From Arachis hypogaea (taxonomy: Eukaryota; Streptophyta; Magnoliopsida; Fabales; Fabaceae), in NCBI RefSeq assembly GCF_003086295.3, contig NC_092046.1:109285363-109349362 (forward strand): DNA of 64,000 nucleotides. Reading direction: 5' to 3'. This document shows, one piece after another, positions 51,574 through 60,836 of the stretch (its first letter is position 1; each line of letters begins with the position of its first letter). Both the position numbers and the translations under genes were made by a program. The notes below the pieces were generated by a model. The model worked only from the letters and a program-made list of their open reading frames with translations. It searched no databases and was not told the DNA's origin.

Positions 51574-54500
51574 TGTGATGTCATAGACGAAAGTGTGGCT
51601 GAAGTTCAAAAGGAAGAGTTTGAAGAGAGGCACACTGGACAAGGTCCAAGTGTGGGGACCCTCTTAACTGACAATGGGGGCACTTCGCCATTTTCACAAG
51701 CCCCAGATAATCCAGAGCCCGCCCATGATCAAAAGTTAGAATTGAAACCTCTCCCTCCACATCTCAAATATGCTTATCTTGAGGATGAGCAGAAGCTTCC
51801 GGTTATTATTGCAAGGGAACTGACTTCTCAACAAGAAGAGCAGTTACTTAATGTACTGAGGAAGCATAAGAAGGCAATTGGGTGGAGTTTGGCAGACATA
51901 GTGGGATTCAACCCTCAAGTATGCGAGCACAGAATATTTTTAGAAGAGGGAGCAAGACCTGTCCGTCAACCACAAAGAAGATTGAATCCCACCATCTTGG
52001 AAGTTGTCAAAAAGGAAGTGACCAGACTATTGGAAGCAAGTATCATATATCCCATTTCAGACAGTGAATGGGTAAGCCCAGTACAAGTGGTGCCCAAGAA
52101 ATATGGAGTCACTACAGTGAAGAGTGAGCATGGAGAGCTCATAGCAACTAGAGTTCAGAATGCTTGGAGAGTCTGCATTGATTACGGGCGTCTCAACCAA
52201 GCTACCCGTAAGGATCACTACCCACTTCCATTCATTGATTAAATGCTGGATCGCCTGTCAGGTAAATCACATTATTGCTTTTTAGATGGTTACACAGGTT
52301 ATTTCCATATTCATATAGCTCCTGAGGATCAGGAAAAGACTACTTTTACATGTCCTTTTGGGACTTATGCTTATAAGAGAATGCCCTTTGGCTTGTGCAA
52401 TGCACCAGCTACCTTCCAAAGGTGCATGATGAGTCTTTTCTCTGATCTTATTGAGGACTGTATGGAAGTTTTTATGGACGATTTTAGCATTTATGGTGAT
52501 TCTTTTAACCTTTGCTTAGAGGGATTATCTAGAGTATTAGATAGATGTGTTAATACAAACCTTGTATTGAATTTCGAAAAATGCCACTTTATGGTAAAAC
52601 AAGGGATTGTATTAGGACATGTGGTATCTAATAATGGCATTTCTGTAGACCCAGCAAAGGTGAATGTTATTTCTAGTTTACCTTACCCCTCTTCTGTGAG
52701 GGAAGTCCGTTCGTTCCTTTGCCATGCAGGTTTCTACAGGAGATTTATTAAGGACTTTAGTAAGGTGGCACTTCCCTTATCCAGATTACTGCAGAAGGAT
52801 ATTGAGTTCGAGTTCAGTGAGGATTGCAAACAAGCGTTTGATAAGCTGAAGACTACTCTAACTCAAGCCCCAATTGTGAGAGGACCAAACTGGAGCCAGC
52901 CATTTGAAATCATGTGCGATGCTTCCAACAATGCAGTAGGAGCAGTGCTGGCTCAGCGTGAAGGTAAGGATCCTTTTTTTATTGCCTATGCGTCTAAGAC
53001 TTTAGACACTGCCCAGTCCAATTATACTACTACTGAGAAAGAGCTTCTTGCTATTGTTTTTGCTCTGGATAAATTCCGAGCTTATTTACTTGGTACTAGA
53101 GTAGTAGTGTATTCGGACCATGCAGCTCTAAAGTATCTATTAGCTAAAAAAGAATCCAAACCAAGACTTATACGTTGGATACTGTTCTTACAAGAATTTG
53201 ATTTAGAAATAAAGGATAGGAGTGGTAATCAGAATTTAGTAGCAGACCACTTGAGTCGCCTTGAACATATTAAGGATAATTCTACTCCTATAGATGATAA
53301 TTTTCCTTTTGACAACCTGCAAGCAGTATCCGAGGTAGTCCCTTGGTATGCACCTATCGCTAATTATTTAGTTAGCCGCACATTTCCTCCACATTTTTCT
53401 AAACATCAAAGAGACAAGCTGAAAAGCGAGTCTAAATATTATATATGGGATGACCCATATTTATGGCGATGTGGCACTGACCAGATAATTAGACGTTGTG
53501 TGTCTCAATCAGAATTCCAGTCCATTTTAGAGGCCTGTCACTCATCTGAGAGTGGAGGACATTTTGGCCCTCAAAGAACAGCTAGAAAGATCTTAGACTG
53601 CGGATTCTGGTGGACTACTCTTTTTAGAGACGCTGCTGAGTTTTGTAAATCTTGCCCCCATGCCAGAAATTTGGTAATATATCCAGGAGGGATGAGATGC
53701 CTCAACAATATATGCTCTTCTGTGAAATTTTTGATGTTTGGGGCATTGACTTCATGGGTCCATTTCCAAATTCTAATGGATATTTTTATATATTGTTAGC
53801 TGTGGATTATGTTTCCAAATGGGTGGAAGCAATTCCTACCCGCACTGATGATGCTAACACTGTTGTTTCCTTTGTGAGAAACCATATTATATGTCGCTTT
53901 GGATCATCACGAGCGATCGTGAGCGATCAAGGCACCCATTTTTGTAACAGGAGACTAACAAGATTGATGAAGAAGCATGGGATAATCCATAAAGTTGCAA
54001 CAGCTTACCATCCCCAAACTAATGGGCAAGCCGAGGTGTCAAACAGAGAAATTAAGCGTATCCTGCAAAAGATAGTAAAGCCTCATAGAAAAGACTGGAG
54101 CACCAGGCTACAAGATGCACTATGGGCATACAGAACAGCATACAAGACACCCATTTGGATGAGCCCCTTCCGCTTGGTTTACGGAAAAGCTTGTCATCTC
54201 CCAGTTGAAATAGAACACAGAGCCTTCTGGGCAGTTAAGGAGTGCAACATGGGAATTGAGAATGCTGGAGTTGAAAGAAAGTTGCAACTGCAGGAACTGG
54301 AGAACCTTCGCCTAGAAGCTTATGAGAATTCCAGAATTTACAAGGAAAAGATGAAAGCTGTGCATGATCAAAACATCAAGAAGAAAGAGTTCCAACTTGG
54401 AGATTTTGTCCTCCTTTACAAATCTCGACTAAGGCTCATGCCCGATAAGTTGAGATCAAAATGAGAAGGTCCATACAGAGTAGAGAAGGCTGAACCGTAC

Positions 54501-54647
54501 GGAGTTTATCACCTAAGCCATCCTTCAAGCTCTGAACTTATTAAGGTTAATGGACAACGCCTGAAGCTATACCATGGTGAGAGGGTGCAGAAAAATAAGG
54601 AGCTTGAGATCTTCCGCTTGGAAGATCCCCACATCGCAGCAGATTGA
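51574..54647 (+). pseudogene. pol: pol of F: RT, RNase H, integrase; two stops and one frameshift
   Basis: RT starts around 51760 ([51 protein letters not shown]) with catalytic FMDD at 52471-52482. RNase [59 protein letters not shown]. Integrase: zinc HSSESGGH and CKSC, core [26 protein letters not shown], then a C-terminal chromo-less tail (GPYRVEKAEPYG, VNGQRLKLYHGE). Lesions: TAA at 52240-52242 in FID-stop-MLDR; loss of one A near 53660 shifting frame inside the zinc region; TGA at 54462-54464 where Trp is expected (RSK-stop-GPY). The end is TGA at 54645-54647, 43 bp before the hairpin. Confidence 0.88.
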
Positions 54648-54690
54648 GCTAGTGGAGCGTCCAACTTACGGACGTTAAAGCAAAGTGCTT

Positions 54691-54708
54691 GGTGGGAGAC
54701 AACCCACC
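54691..54708 (+). other. Post-pol hairpin of F
   Basis: GGTGGGAGACAACCCACC follows GACGTTAAAGCAAAGTGCTT. It has a perfect 6-bp stem. Compared with K/E the second pair is G-C instead of T-A. Confidence 0.75.
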
Positions 54709-56175
54709 GCGGTATGATCGTTCTTTTCTTCACTTTTAGTTTTTCTTCTTTAATAACTCTTCTCTTTATTTGTGCTTTCGTGCTCTTTCATTTACATGTC
54801 TTTATATTTCCTTTAAAAAAAAAGGGGTTTTTCGCCACGCGACGCGATCTCATCAGCGACGTGTCCGCGTCGCAAGGGCAGTGGAGAAAAAAATAAATGA
54901 ACAGAGAGTTACGCTGGAGCGTGGCTGGAGGCGTGGCAATGGCACAAATCGACCCACGTGACCGCGTCCCTGACGCGTTCACGTTGCATGGGAATCATGG
55001 CCTCCCACGCGACCGCGTGCCCCACACAGCCGCGTCCCCTGAGTTTTCGACGTAAAAGGGTGCACAGAAACATTCTGTGTGAGAGTGATGCTGGATTGGT
55101 GCGGGAAGCACAATCCTTGTCACGCGACCGCGTCGCCAACGCGGCCGCGTCACCCATTTATAACGCACACTCACGCGATCGCGTGACCCACGCGATCGCG
55201 TCACCCAATTTTGGCAATTAAAATAAATTGAACAGAGAGTTGTGCTGGAGCGAGGCTGCACTCGTGCCAGCAGCGTAACATGGGTCACGCGACCGCGTGA
55301 CCGATGCGATCGCGCCCCCTTACCTGGAAGCGCACCCACGCGAACGTGTGCCCTACGCGGCCGCGTCGCATGCGCCGCACAGCTCAACCTAAAATTGCCA
55401 CATACCTTATCTTCCCCTCCTCCCAATCCTAATTTTTCTTTTCCCTCCTTATTTCTTCCTTCCCCCTTCCCCTTTCTATCTCACCTTTCACTCTCTATCT
55501 CTCTCACCACCATTAACAAGGTTTTACCTTCTTCTTCCTTCTTCTCTTTTCTATCATTCTTATTATTTTATGTATATATACTATTATTTCCTTTTCTTTT
55601 CTTTTTCTTTTCAATTTTTTTTTATTTTATTTTTCTTCTCCTTCTTTTCCTTTTTACATGGTGCTAGAAACTTTTTGGAGTCATCATCCCTCATTATATG
55701 CTTATGGATTATTACAAATTGTTTGACATTTATTTTTTCTCCTATTTAAGGGATTGCTTGCATATTCATCTTCATATTTTCTATACCCTATTCACCATGC
55801 ATGCTATGTGTTTGTGAAAAAGCTCATATGGCATTATGCACTTCTCTATGCTATACTATTCAATGCTTGCTTTTCACAACTTTCCCTTACTATTATATTA
55901 ATTGAATTTTATTGTCAATACAAACATTTTGGCTTGTTACAAAGTATTGCTTGGTCTATGCTACTCATGCCCTTTTCCGGCATGCCAATAAACGCCTTGC
56001 ATCCACTTGTCTTTGTATGCACCAGTTCTTTTCCACTGTTGGCTTTTCATATACACTCAAGAGCATGTGTTAATGTCATCTACATTTTGCTGTGCATCAT
56101 TCACCCTCTTTTCCATTTCCTTCCTTGCTGTATATCTCTTTAAATTTAATTTTCTTTCTTTTCCCTTCTTTCAGG
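54709..56175 (+). other. Non-coding leader between pol and ORF2 in F
   Basis: No gene is supported. A T-rich start is followed by the palindrome array (54833-55375). Then 800 bp of T/C-rich sequence ends in TTCCCTTCTTTCAG|GATGG, a splice-acceptor-like site at 56161-56178. Confidence 0.7.
54833..55375. repeat. Palindrome array of F before ORF2 (ACGCGACCGCGT type)
   Basis: Pairs at about 54835-54875, 54954-54985, 55006-55040, 55120-55155, 55170-55205, 55283-55315 and 55336-55370, mostly ACGCGACCGCGT and ACGCGATCGCGT with CACCC-type spacers. It is the same word as in the F LTRs and collinear with 881-1410. Confidence 0.88.
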
Positions 56176-57429
56176 ATGGCCACCAAGAAAGGAAAGGAGA
56201 AAGCAACTTCCAAACCACCAGCAAGAAGAGGAACTAAAAGAGCATTAGTGGCAGAGCCTTCTTCAACTGCAGTCAAGCCCTCAACAAAACGAGTTAAGAG
56301 GATAATAAAGGTTGATGAAAAGGAGAAAGCCTTTCCAGCAAAGGACGCTGCGCGATTTTCCAATCGCTACTGTGAGCAGATGTTCCCTATCCTGGCAGAA
56401 AGGAACTATAACAATGAATACCTTCTTATCCTCCCATCCAATATTGCCACCTTTGTTGAGCCGCAAATTGAGCGAAGACAATGGGGTTTCCTACAGAGAC
56501 AGCCAAGGCAGGTCAATCTTTCTTGGGTAGTTGAGTTCTACTCCAACTTCTACATGCCGACCCTGCAGTCTATTTATGTCTGGCAGAAGCAAGTCCCCAT
56601 CACAGAAGAGGCCATTCAGCAAGCTCTGAGTCTTCCCCCTATTCCAGCAGGAATGGACGCTTTTCAAGAAGCCGCCCTTCAGCGCCAGAGATACCAATTT
56701 GACTGGGACTCCGTTCTCGGAATCATCGCAGCACCTGGTAGCCGTTGAATCTACGGATACCACCGTACCTGCCCTAAGGGAATCTTGGCTTCAGCACTTA
56801 CCTTGGAGGCTCGTGTATGGGCACAGATCATGTCCCATTACGTCTTTCCGAGCACTCATGAGTCCTCCTTCACTGCGGACATGGCTGTTCTACTATGGTG
56901 CATCCTTACAGACCAACCTCTGAATCTCTCAAGACATATCCGGAATGCTATGGAACACGTACAAATTGCGGGCAACTTACCTTTCCCCACCTTGGTCTCA
57001 GATCTTGTCTCAGCAGTCGGAGTCTCATATGGAGCTGGGGACACCAAAGCCGTGCTTCCACGAGATGATCAGTATGTCCCTAACGGGAAATACCTCAGAC
57101 TCTCAACAGCCACTACAAGCCTTCCTACTGCTCCAGTTGAAGATAATCCTTCTTCAACACCACAAGCATCTACAACTGAGAATTTGCTCCAGCAGATAAT
57201 CGAACGGTTGGATTGGCAAGAACAGAAAGCAAAGATGAGAGAGTGCCGTAACGAGCGCCGATTCAAACACCTCAATGAGCTACTCAAGGGACATTTCAGA
57301 GACTCAGATACACCAGATTCCACTTCCTTTACTAGCACAGGGAGCCATGATGGTCCCGATGATGGAGATACTGCTACCAGCCCACCCCTGTTCCTGACAG
57401 ATGGCACCGAGGACGGTGCAAAGCCTTAA
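56176..57429 (+). pseudogene. ORF2 of F, one in-frame stop
   Basis: The ATG at 56176 gives MATKKGKEKATSKPPARRGT, a basic N-terminus (1-50) that could act as a nuclear localisation or nucleic-acid-binding segment. The conserved domain (about 55-290) has RFSNRYCEQMFPILAERNYN, WGFLQRQPRQVNLSWV, VEFYSNFYMPTLQSIYV, ITEEAIQQALSLP and, after the stop, LTLEARVWAQIMSHYVFPST and GNLPFPTLVSDLVSAVGVSY. The C-terminus (LLQQIIERLDWQEQKAKMRE) looks coiled-coil. A TGA at 56746-56748 falls where Trp is likely (GSR-stop-IYG). There are 418 codons to TAA at 57427-57429. I recall this family as Transposase_32 in Pfam. There is no signal peptide or membrane span as an env protein would have. Confidence 0.8.
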
Positions 57430-57441
57430 GTGTGGGGAGGT
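57428..57441 (+). other. Internal polypurine-like tract of F, overlapping the ORF2 stop
   Basis: AAGTGTGGGGAGGT begins within the TAA stop and is identical to the terminal tract at 58916-58929. Confidence 0.65.
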
Positions 57442-58198
57442 CGGTCAGTACCTGACTTCCGGAGGTAATTTCTCTTCGCTAGCACCAATAATTAGGATAT
57501 TTTAGTTATATTTTCTTTCCTTTATAGAATAGAATAAATTGCGTAGGTTGGGATAGTTGCATGCATGTTCTACTTGATTGAAAAGACAATAAGTTTCTTT
57601 TAAAAATCTATCTTTGGAACAAAATTTCACTAATTTTTCAAAAATTTTTTATGATAAATTTGCTTGAGTTGTATTTGGAACATGATATTTGAATTAAAGA
57701 ACACAAAACCTGTGAAAGATTTGAGCCTTTATGTATGGTTACATTATTTAACCATAATTATTTCATTCTTGTGTGTTTACTTCTCTATGATTGTAATCTA
57801 TATTTTGTTTTATCTTATATGTCCAATATTTATTATATTCACATGCTTGCACATGATTGAGGCCATTATTTGTTATTAACTCACTTATCCCAAATAAGCC
57901 TACCTTTTACATCACCTTTGTTAGCCCCTTAAGCTTTTAATCCCCTCTTGTTCTATAACCACATTACTAGCCTTAAGCAGAAAAACAAATTAAAAATTCC
58001 AAGTGAATCTTTGGTTAGCTTAAGATAGAAATTGTGTATCAACTAAAGTGTGGGAACATTGGGTAATAAGGGAATGTATTTAATTTATTTGAATATTGAG
58101 AATTTGGGAACCTACTCATGAAAAGAAAAACCAAATTAGAAAATAATAAAGAATCTATGTGCATTGATACGTTATGTTTGCTTTTATGAAAAAAAATT

Positions 58199-58240
<42 letters not shown>
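58199..58240. repeat. (AT)n microsatellite
   Basis: About 20 AT dinucleotides in the F 3' region. The homologous place in A has the A-rich repeat at 2851-2910, so this spot tolerates expansion. Confidence 0.9.
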
Positions 58241-58244
<4 letters not shown>

Positions 58245-58892
58245 AATAAGGGGACAAAAATTACCCCAATGTTAATGTTAATCAATGCACATGTGATAAA
58301 TTAAAAAGAAAAATTTGGTACATGAGTATGGGAATCATACAAAAGTGGGAATTATGGGTAGCTAGGTATGATTTTAAACTTGTATAAAGTATGTATATGT
58401 TAGGTGAGATCTTAGACTAATCAAAGATTCACTTTGTTAGCTCACTTAGCCTTATATATATATACATCCTTACCTTTACCTTAGCCCCATTACAACCTTG
58501 AAAAGACCTCATGATGTTTGCATTGGTATATTAACTGTTGTTGATTGGTTAGGAGAAGAACAAAAGTTAGAAAGCATGATTAGAGAAGGATAGAGTGATC
58601 ACCCTATATACTAGAGATTAGAGCGTACATACATTATCAGTGAGGGTTCAATACTTGAATTTTCATGTTCCCTACTTTCATGAGCTATCTTCTTGCACTT
58701 TTATCCATTTTATTGTATAATGATAGAATTAGTGGAATTTGATTTGTAATTGTTTTGAAGAGCTTATTTACTTTTGATCAAGTGGGCAAGAACTATATAG
58801 TTGCATTTATTTATATATATATATATATAGGTTTGCATTGCATTTCATGAGTTTCTACATGTTCATACTTATTTCCTTATCTCCTTCAATTA

Positions 58893-58908
58893 AGCATGAG
58901 GACATGCT
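58893..58908 (+). other. Conserved pre-PPT hairpin (F)
   Basis: AGCATGAGGACATGCT, identical to A and N, 7 bases before the polypurine tract. Confidence 0.7.
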
Positions 58909-58915
58909 AATGTTT

Positions 58916-58929
58916 AAGTGTGGGGAGGT
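58916..58929 (+). other. Terminal polypurine tract of F
   Basis: AAGTGTGGGGAGGT is directly followed by the 3' LTR. Confidence 0.8.
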
Positions 58930-60386
58930 TGATAAACCACTATTTTATGGTTTATATTGTGTTTAATTATGTGGTTTTATCATGATCCTTATCCAATTAT
59001 TCATTAAATTAGCATGCATATTAGATTTCTTTCCGGAATTTATTACATGTTTGAAAACTGCTTCCTAGAGACTTTAATTATTTAATTTTAATTCTCCTTT
59101 ATTCCATTCGATGCCGTGATCTGTGTGTTAAGTGTTTCAGATTTTATAGGGCATGAATGTGTCGGATATTGGGAAAGAAGCTAGCAAAAATGGAAGAAAC
59201 ACAAGAACTTGAGGAGATAACCAGCGAGAAGTGACGCGGTCGCATGGCTCATGCGACCACGCGAAGGAGAGCAAATCGCAGCGACGCGGCCACATGGCTC
59301 ACGCGGCCGCGCGGATTGGAAAGCCCAAGCGACGCGGTAGCATGGACGACGCGAACGCGTGGCGAGGAAAAGCGCAAGTGACGCGTCCGCATGGATGACG
59401 CGATCGCGTGACATGTGCGATCTGCATAATCTGTAGAATTTGCTGGGGGCGATTTTGGACCCTATTTTGACCCAGTTCTCGGTCCGGAACAGCAGACTAG
59501 AGTAAGAGAATATGCAGAAACAAACAACACATTCATTCGGAGACAGTTTTAGATCTAGTTTTACTCTCTAGGTTTTAGAATTTTTAATTTTCAATTGATC
59601 TTAGCATTGGAACATTGAGAAGAGTTATTTCATCATCAAGACTTCGTCATTCTAGTTCGTTTTCTTAACTTGGTTTCATTCTTCCATGTTCTTTGTTTTG
59701 TTCAATTTTGTTATTTGAATACTTTTATGATTAATTAATGCAAGGATTATTTCTTTTTAATTCAATTTCAATTCCAATAATCATGTCTTCTTTTAATTCC
59801 CTTTTATGTGCTATGGAATTATTATTTACAATGCGTGAGTAGTTTCTTTACTTGATGGGGAGTTGATTAAAAGGAACTCTTGAGTTGGAAGGATTGAAGG
59901 AAAAATTTGTAATTGGGTTAAATGTTGGATTGCTATCCTGTCACCAACACCAATCCCTTTGAACTAAGTGGGTTGCAACTTGTGAACAGATCTGGCATTC
60001 CAACTTGTTTGACTTTCCCTTACCTAGTAAAGGATAACCAAACAGAACAACCATTAATTATAAATTAATCTTACAATCACTCCATCAATAGTAGAAATTC
60101 CAACCAATCAACTCCCAGTCAAGGCTTTTACTCATATTAATTAAATTTCCTCAATTTAAATTCCAATTTACTTAACTCAACTTCTTTGAACATCTGATTA
60201 ATAAAATAGCAAACTTTTTTGCAACTCGTTGGGAGACGACCTGGGACTTAAAACTCTCAGTAATTTTTAATTCAAACTCTCTGTGACATACTTCTAAATT
60301 GATAGGCAGATTTTCGGTGAGTTAAGAATTATACTTGCAACGTAACTATTTTAATAATTTTTAATTCACCAGCTTCTGCGTCTCAT
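58930..60386 (+). mobile_element. 3' LTR of F
   Basis: It matches the 5' LTR to GCGTCTCAT, after which the E sequence TCAATTCATGC starts. The last two or three LTR bases are ambiguous because they are shared with E. Palindromes are at 59230-59412. Confidence 0.9.
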
Positions 60387-60836
60387 TCAATTCATGCATA
60401 ATTCTCATGAAATCATGTAAAGTTCCCAATATTTGCTTGAATCAAGATGTAAGTGTATTTCTACCTAAAACTTGCTTATTTACTAAGAAAATGCATGAAA
60501 CTACCCTAAAACAGTAAAGAAAAGGTCAGTGAAACTGGTCAAAATGCCTTGGCATCACAACACCAAACTTAAAGCTTGCTTGTCCCTAAGCAAGTAGTGA
60601 AACATCAGAATGATGAATGAAAGAACAAGAGAAATAAGTTCTTATTATAGAAGTAAAGTTATTGGTTTATGGGGTTTCATGCATAGCAACTTAGGTTCAT
60701 TCCTTTACTGGTCTCCAGGTCCTTATCATGCTCTTGAATACTTGCTTGATTGCATCCTATGAGATCCTTATTCTTTGATCCTCCCTTTTTTTCTCAGGGT
60801 TTATTGCATCCTTAGGCTAAGTGCTCTGTGAGAGGG
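60383..60836. repeat. Right copy of 454-bp duplication flanking F
   Basis: Same E segment as 47104-47557, after which E internal sequence continues with CGACTCTTTAAAATAAGC. This copy keeps the intact ACACCAAACTTAA motif that is mutated in the left copy. Confidence 0.85.

Larger units (their letters stand above)
57442..58915 (+). other. Non-coding 3' region of F
   Basis: AT-rich, no gene. It holds the hairpin ATGGTTA-N7-TAACCAT at 57735-57755, an (AT)n microsatellite at 58199-58240, a second short (TA)n near 58812-58830, and the pre-PPT hairpin at 58893-58908. Confidence 0.75.
47558..60386 (+). mobile_element. Element F: full-length Ty3/gypsy Athila-like retrotransposon
   Basis: LTRs are 47558-49031 (1474 bp) and 58930-60386 (about 1457 bp), differing at roughly 40 sites by hand count (near 3%) plus a short deletion. 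Internal order: PBS, gag, protease, RT, RNase H, integrase, hairpin, palindrome array, splice-acceptor-like site, ORF2, internal polypurine tract, 3' region, polypurine tract. There is no matching 5-bp duplication: GGGGG lies to the left and TTCAA to the right. From memory its size and structure resemble the peanut FIDEL family, which is unverified. Confidence 0.9.

Noticed and set aside
54995..55667. Open frames of 140 codons overlapping the F array
   Set aside because: Array artefacts. The paralogous region in A has different, broken frames.
56176..57429. ORF2 as an envelope protein
   Set aside because: It has the env position after pol, but no signal peptide, membrane span or glycoprotein-like features. 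The domain matches the plant transposon-protein family instead.
47104..60836. The 454-bp duplication as a very large target-site duplication
   Set aside because: Ty3/gypsy integrase makes 5-bp staggers, and the other six insertions here show exactly 5 bp. Recombination between copies explains it better.
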